Assembly (NCBI GenBank): GCA_009746045.1
Contig: RPFO01000256.1
Span: forward strand, 830,429 to 894,428
Source of the DNA: Mesostigma viride
Taxonomy: Eukaryota > Streptophyta > Mesostigmatophyceae > Mesostigmatales > Mesostigmataceae
Reading direction: 5' to 3'
DNA: 64,000 nucleotides
The notes beneath the pieces are model-generated. The model was not told where the DNA came from, ran no database searches, and was given only the letters and a program-made list of their open reading frames with translations. A program made the position numbers and the translations under genes. Shown here piece after piece: positions 63,017-64,000 of this stretch; the stretch's first letter is position 1, and the number at the start of each line of letters is the position of its first letter.

Positions 63017-64000
63017 GTGGCTGAGGAGGCCACCGGGGTCGCAGGGACCCCGGCGGCGACACAAGCGCCCGGGGTCGCAGGGACCCCGGCAGCGACGCCG
63101 GCGCCTCCGGCGCTGGCGGGGGATGCAGCCCCCATGGAGGGTGTCACGGGCACCTCCAGCGGCTCTGGGGGGCAGGCCCCCTCTAGCCGCAACAAGGACA
63201 AGGCCCTGGCAGGGCCGGAGGGGCCTCAGGGTCCCACCGCAGCTGGGCAGCAGCCAGCACTGCTGGAGGGCGACCTGGAAGGTCGGGACTTCATCACCCT
63301 GGGTGATGAGGCCGTGTGGCGTGCCATACAGACAGCCACAGCCTCCTTCCGTGGGCTGGCCGACCGGAGCCAGCAGATGCACGTCGCGGAGGCGGGCAGC
63401 CTGGTGTGTGCGATTATCACGCACATCCTGGGCCTGCCCAACCTCCAAGCGGGCACACGTAGGGTGTGCGACGACCTGCTGCCTGCCCTGCAGGCTCTCC
63501 TCTCAGGGAGGAGGGTGCAGGGCAGCAGGGTTCGCCTGGTGCGTCTGCTGGAGCTCCTGCACAATGCCATCCTGAAAGGGGCGGGTAGGTGGCTGCCTAC
63601 CTGGCTGCATCATGATCTTACTAACCCTACTGACGATGAAGTGTCCCTCTCTCCCACCTTCCATGATTGGGAGGAGGCCCGCAGCAGGAGGCGGGAAGTG
63701 ACACACACTCACACCCCCACCCAGCCCACCCTTATGTTGTCTAACCCTCCTACACAGCCCATGTTTGCCCATCCTGCTCAGCTCACTCAAGTAGCACTTC
63801 CCTCTCAGCATGTCTCTCCTGTGAATGCTGCAGCAGCAACACCATCTTCTCCCTCTCCCCCTGCATCCCCTCTAGGTTGCCCACTTACAATGAAAACCGT
63901 CCTGTGGATAGGATTAATGTTAGGGGGCTGCCTGAGGGGTATACCAGGGAGCAGGGGAATCATGCACTTCTCTCTCTTCAGCTGGCTAGGGAGGAACTGA
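63017..64000 (+). CDS. Gag-like or hypothetical protein, C-terminal part
   Basis: Joins the upstream part in frame at CAG|GTG once the element and one CAG are removed (total about 656 residues). Repeats of G-V-A-G-T-P-A-A-T near the start, then a helical region (A-V-W-R-A-I-Q-T-A, L-V-C-A-I-I-T-H-I-L-G-L, L-L-P-A-L-Q-A-L-L) up to about 63580. Beyond that the frame is Thr/Pro-rich. A possible donor (GTAGGT at 63585) and acceptor (ccctctag at 63875) suggest splicing, and a different frame after 63876 looks more protein-like (L-P-T-Y-N-E-N-R-P-V). The TGA at 63998-64000 coincides with the window end, so the true C-terminus is uncertain. Confidence 0.5.
   Translation: MAEEATGVAGTPAATQAPGVAGTPAATPAPPALAGDAAPMEGVTGTSSGSGGQAPSSRNKDKALAGPEGPQGPTAAGQQPALLEGDLEGRDFITLGDEAVWRAIQTATASFRGLADRSQQMHVAEAGSLVCAIITHILGLPNLQAGTRRVCDDLLPALQALLSGRRVQGSRVRLVRLLELLHNAILKGAGRWLPTWLHHDLTNPTDDEVSLSPTFHDWEEARSRRREVTHTHTPTQPTLMLSNPPTQPMFAHPAQLTQVALPSQHVSPVNAAAATPSSPSPPASPLGCPLTMKTVLWIGLMLGGCLRGIPGSRGIMHFSLFSWLGRN

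Overview
This window is a nuclear genomic segment of a eukaryote made almost entirely of nested transposable elements. There is no prokaryotic organisation. GT-AG introns, Ty3/gypsy chromoviruses, Ty1/copia remnants, a CACTA-type element, a LINE and a Penelope-like reverse transcriptase point to a large, repeat-rich genome. A green-lineage alga (charophyte or chlorophyte) fits best, but that is inference; no diagnostic host gene fixes the species.

Layout. 1-10340: Ty3 chromovirus copy A (5' end outside the window; gag, broken pol, broken third ORF, 3' LTR), with a 1.7 kb non-autonomous DNA transposon in its 3' UTR. 10341-11617: unassigned DNA with one small antisense ORF. 11618-20821: 5'-truncated copy B of the same subfamily, with a 1.8 kb DNA insertion between RT and RNase H and an intact third ORF. 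20822-28553: start of a minus-strand copia LTR, split by a 7.6 kb CACTA-like element with dense subterminal repeats. 28554-29407: copia-like fragment ORF. 30244-32016: Penelope-like RT (minus). 32541-34932: 5'-truncated LINE with a 16-bp target duplication, which splits an older minus-strand ORF. 37119-37973: copia LTR. 38416-39650: BAH-like hypothetical gene. 40736-41714: broken, partly duplicated protein-kinase-like gene, joined in frame to a Ty3 LTR remnant (41715-42367).

44020-60234 is the centrepiece: a complete, very young chromovirus (copy C). Its two 573-bp LTRs look identical, its 5-bp target duplication is CATAC, and it has a tRNA-Met-like primer site and a polypurine tract. It inserted into a minus-strand copia RNase H. 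It encodes an LTR-started leader peptide with its own intron signals, a small ORF resembling the RNase H1 / caulimovirus viroplasmin hybrid-binding domain, gag, pol (protease, RT, RNase H, integrase, chromodomain) and a large third ORF of unknown function. The third ORF is preceded by a splice acceptor that is in phase with the leader exons, so a spliced LTR-peptide/third-ORF fusion protein is predicted. Its pol gene is interrupted by a 5.3 kb foldback-like element (long inverted arrays of a ~174-bp repeat around an 11-copy 109-bp minisatellite).

60835-64000 is a gag-like or hypothetical gene split by a 1.2 kb element built of nested perfect palindromes.

How it fits together: the window is a stratigraphy of insertions, several of which can be read from empty sites in sister copies. 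Ages, splicing, frameshifting and protein functions are predictions from sequence only.
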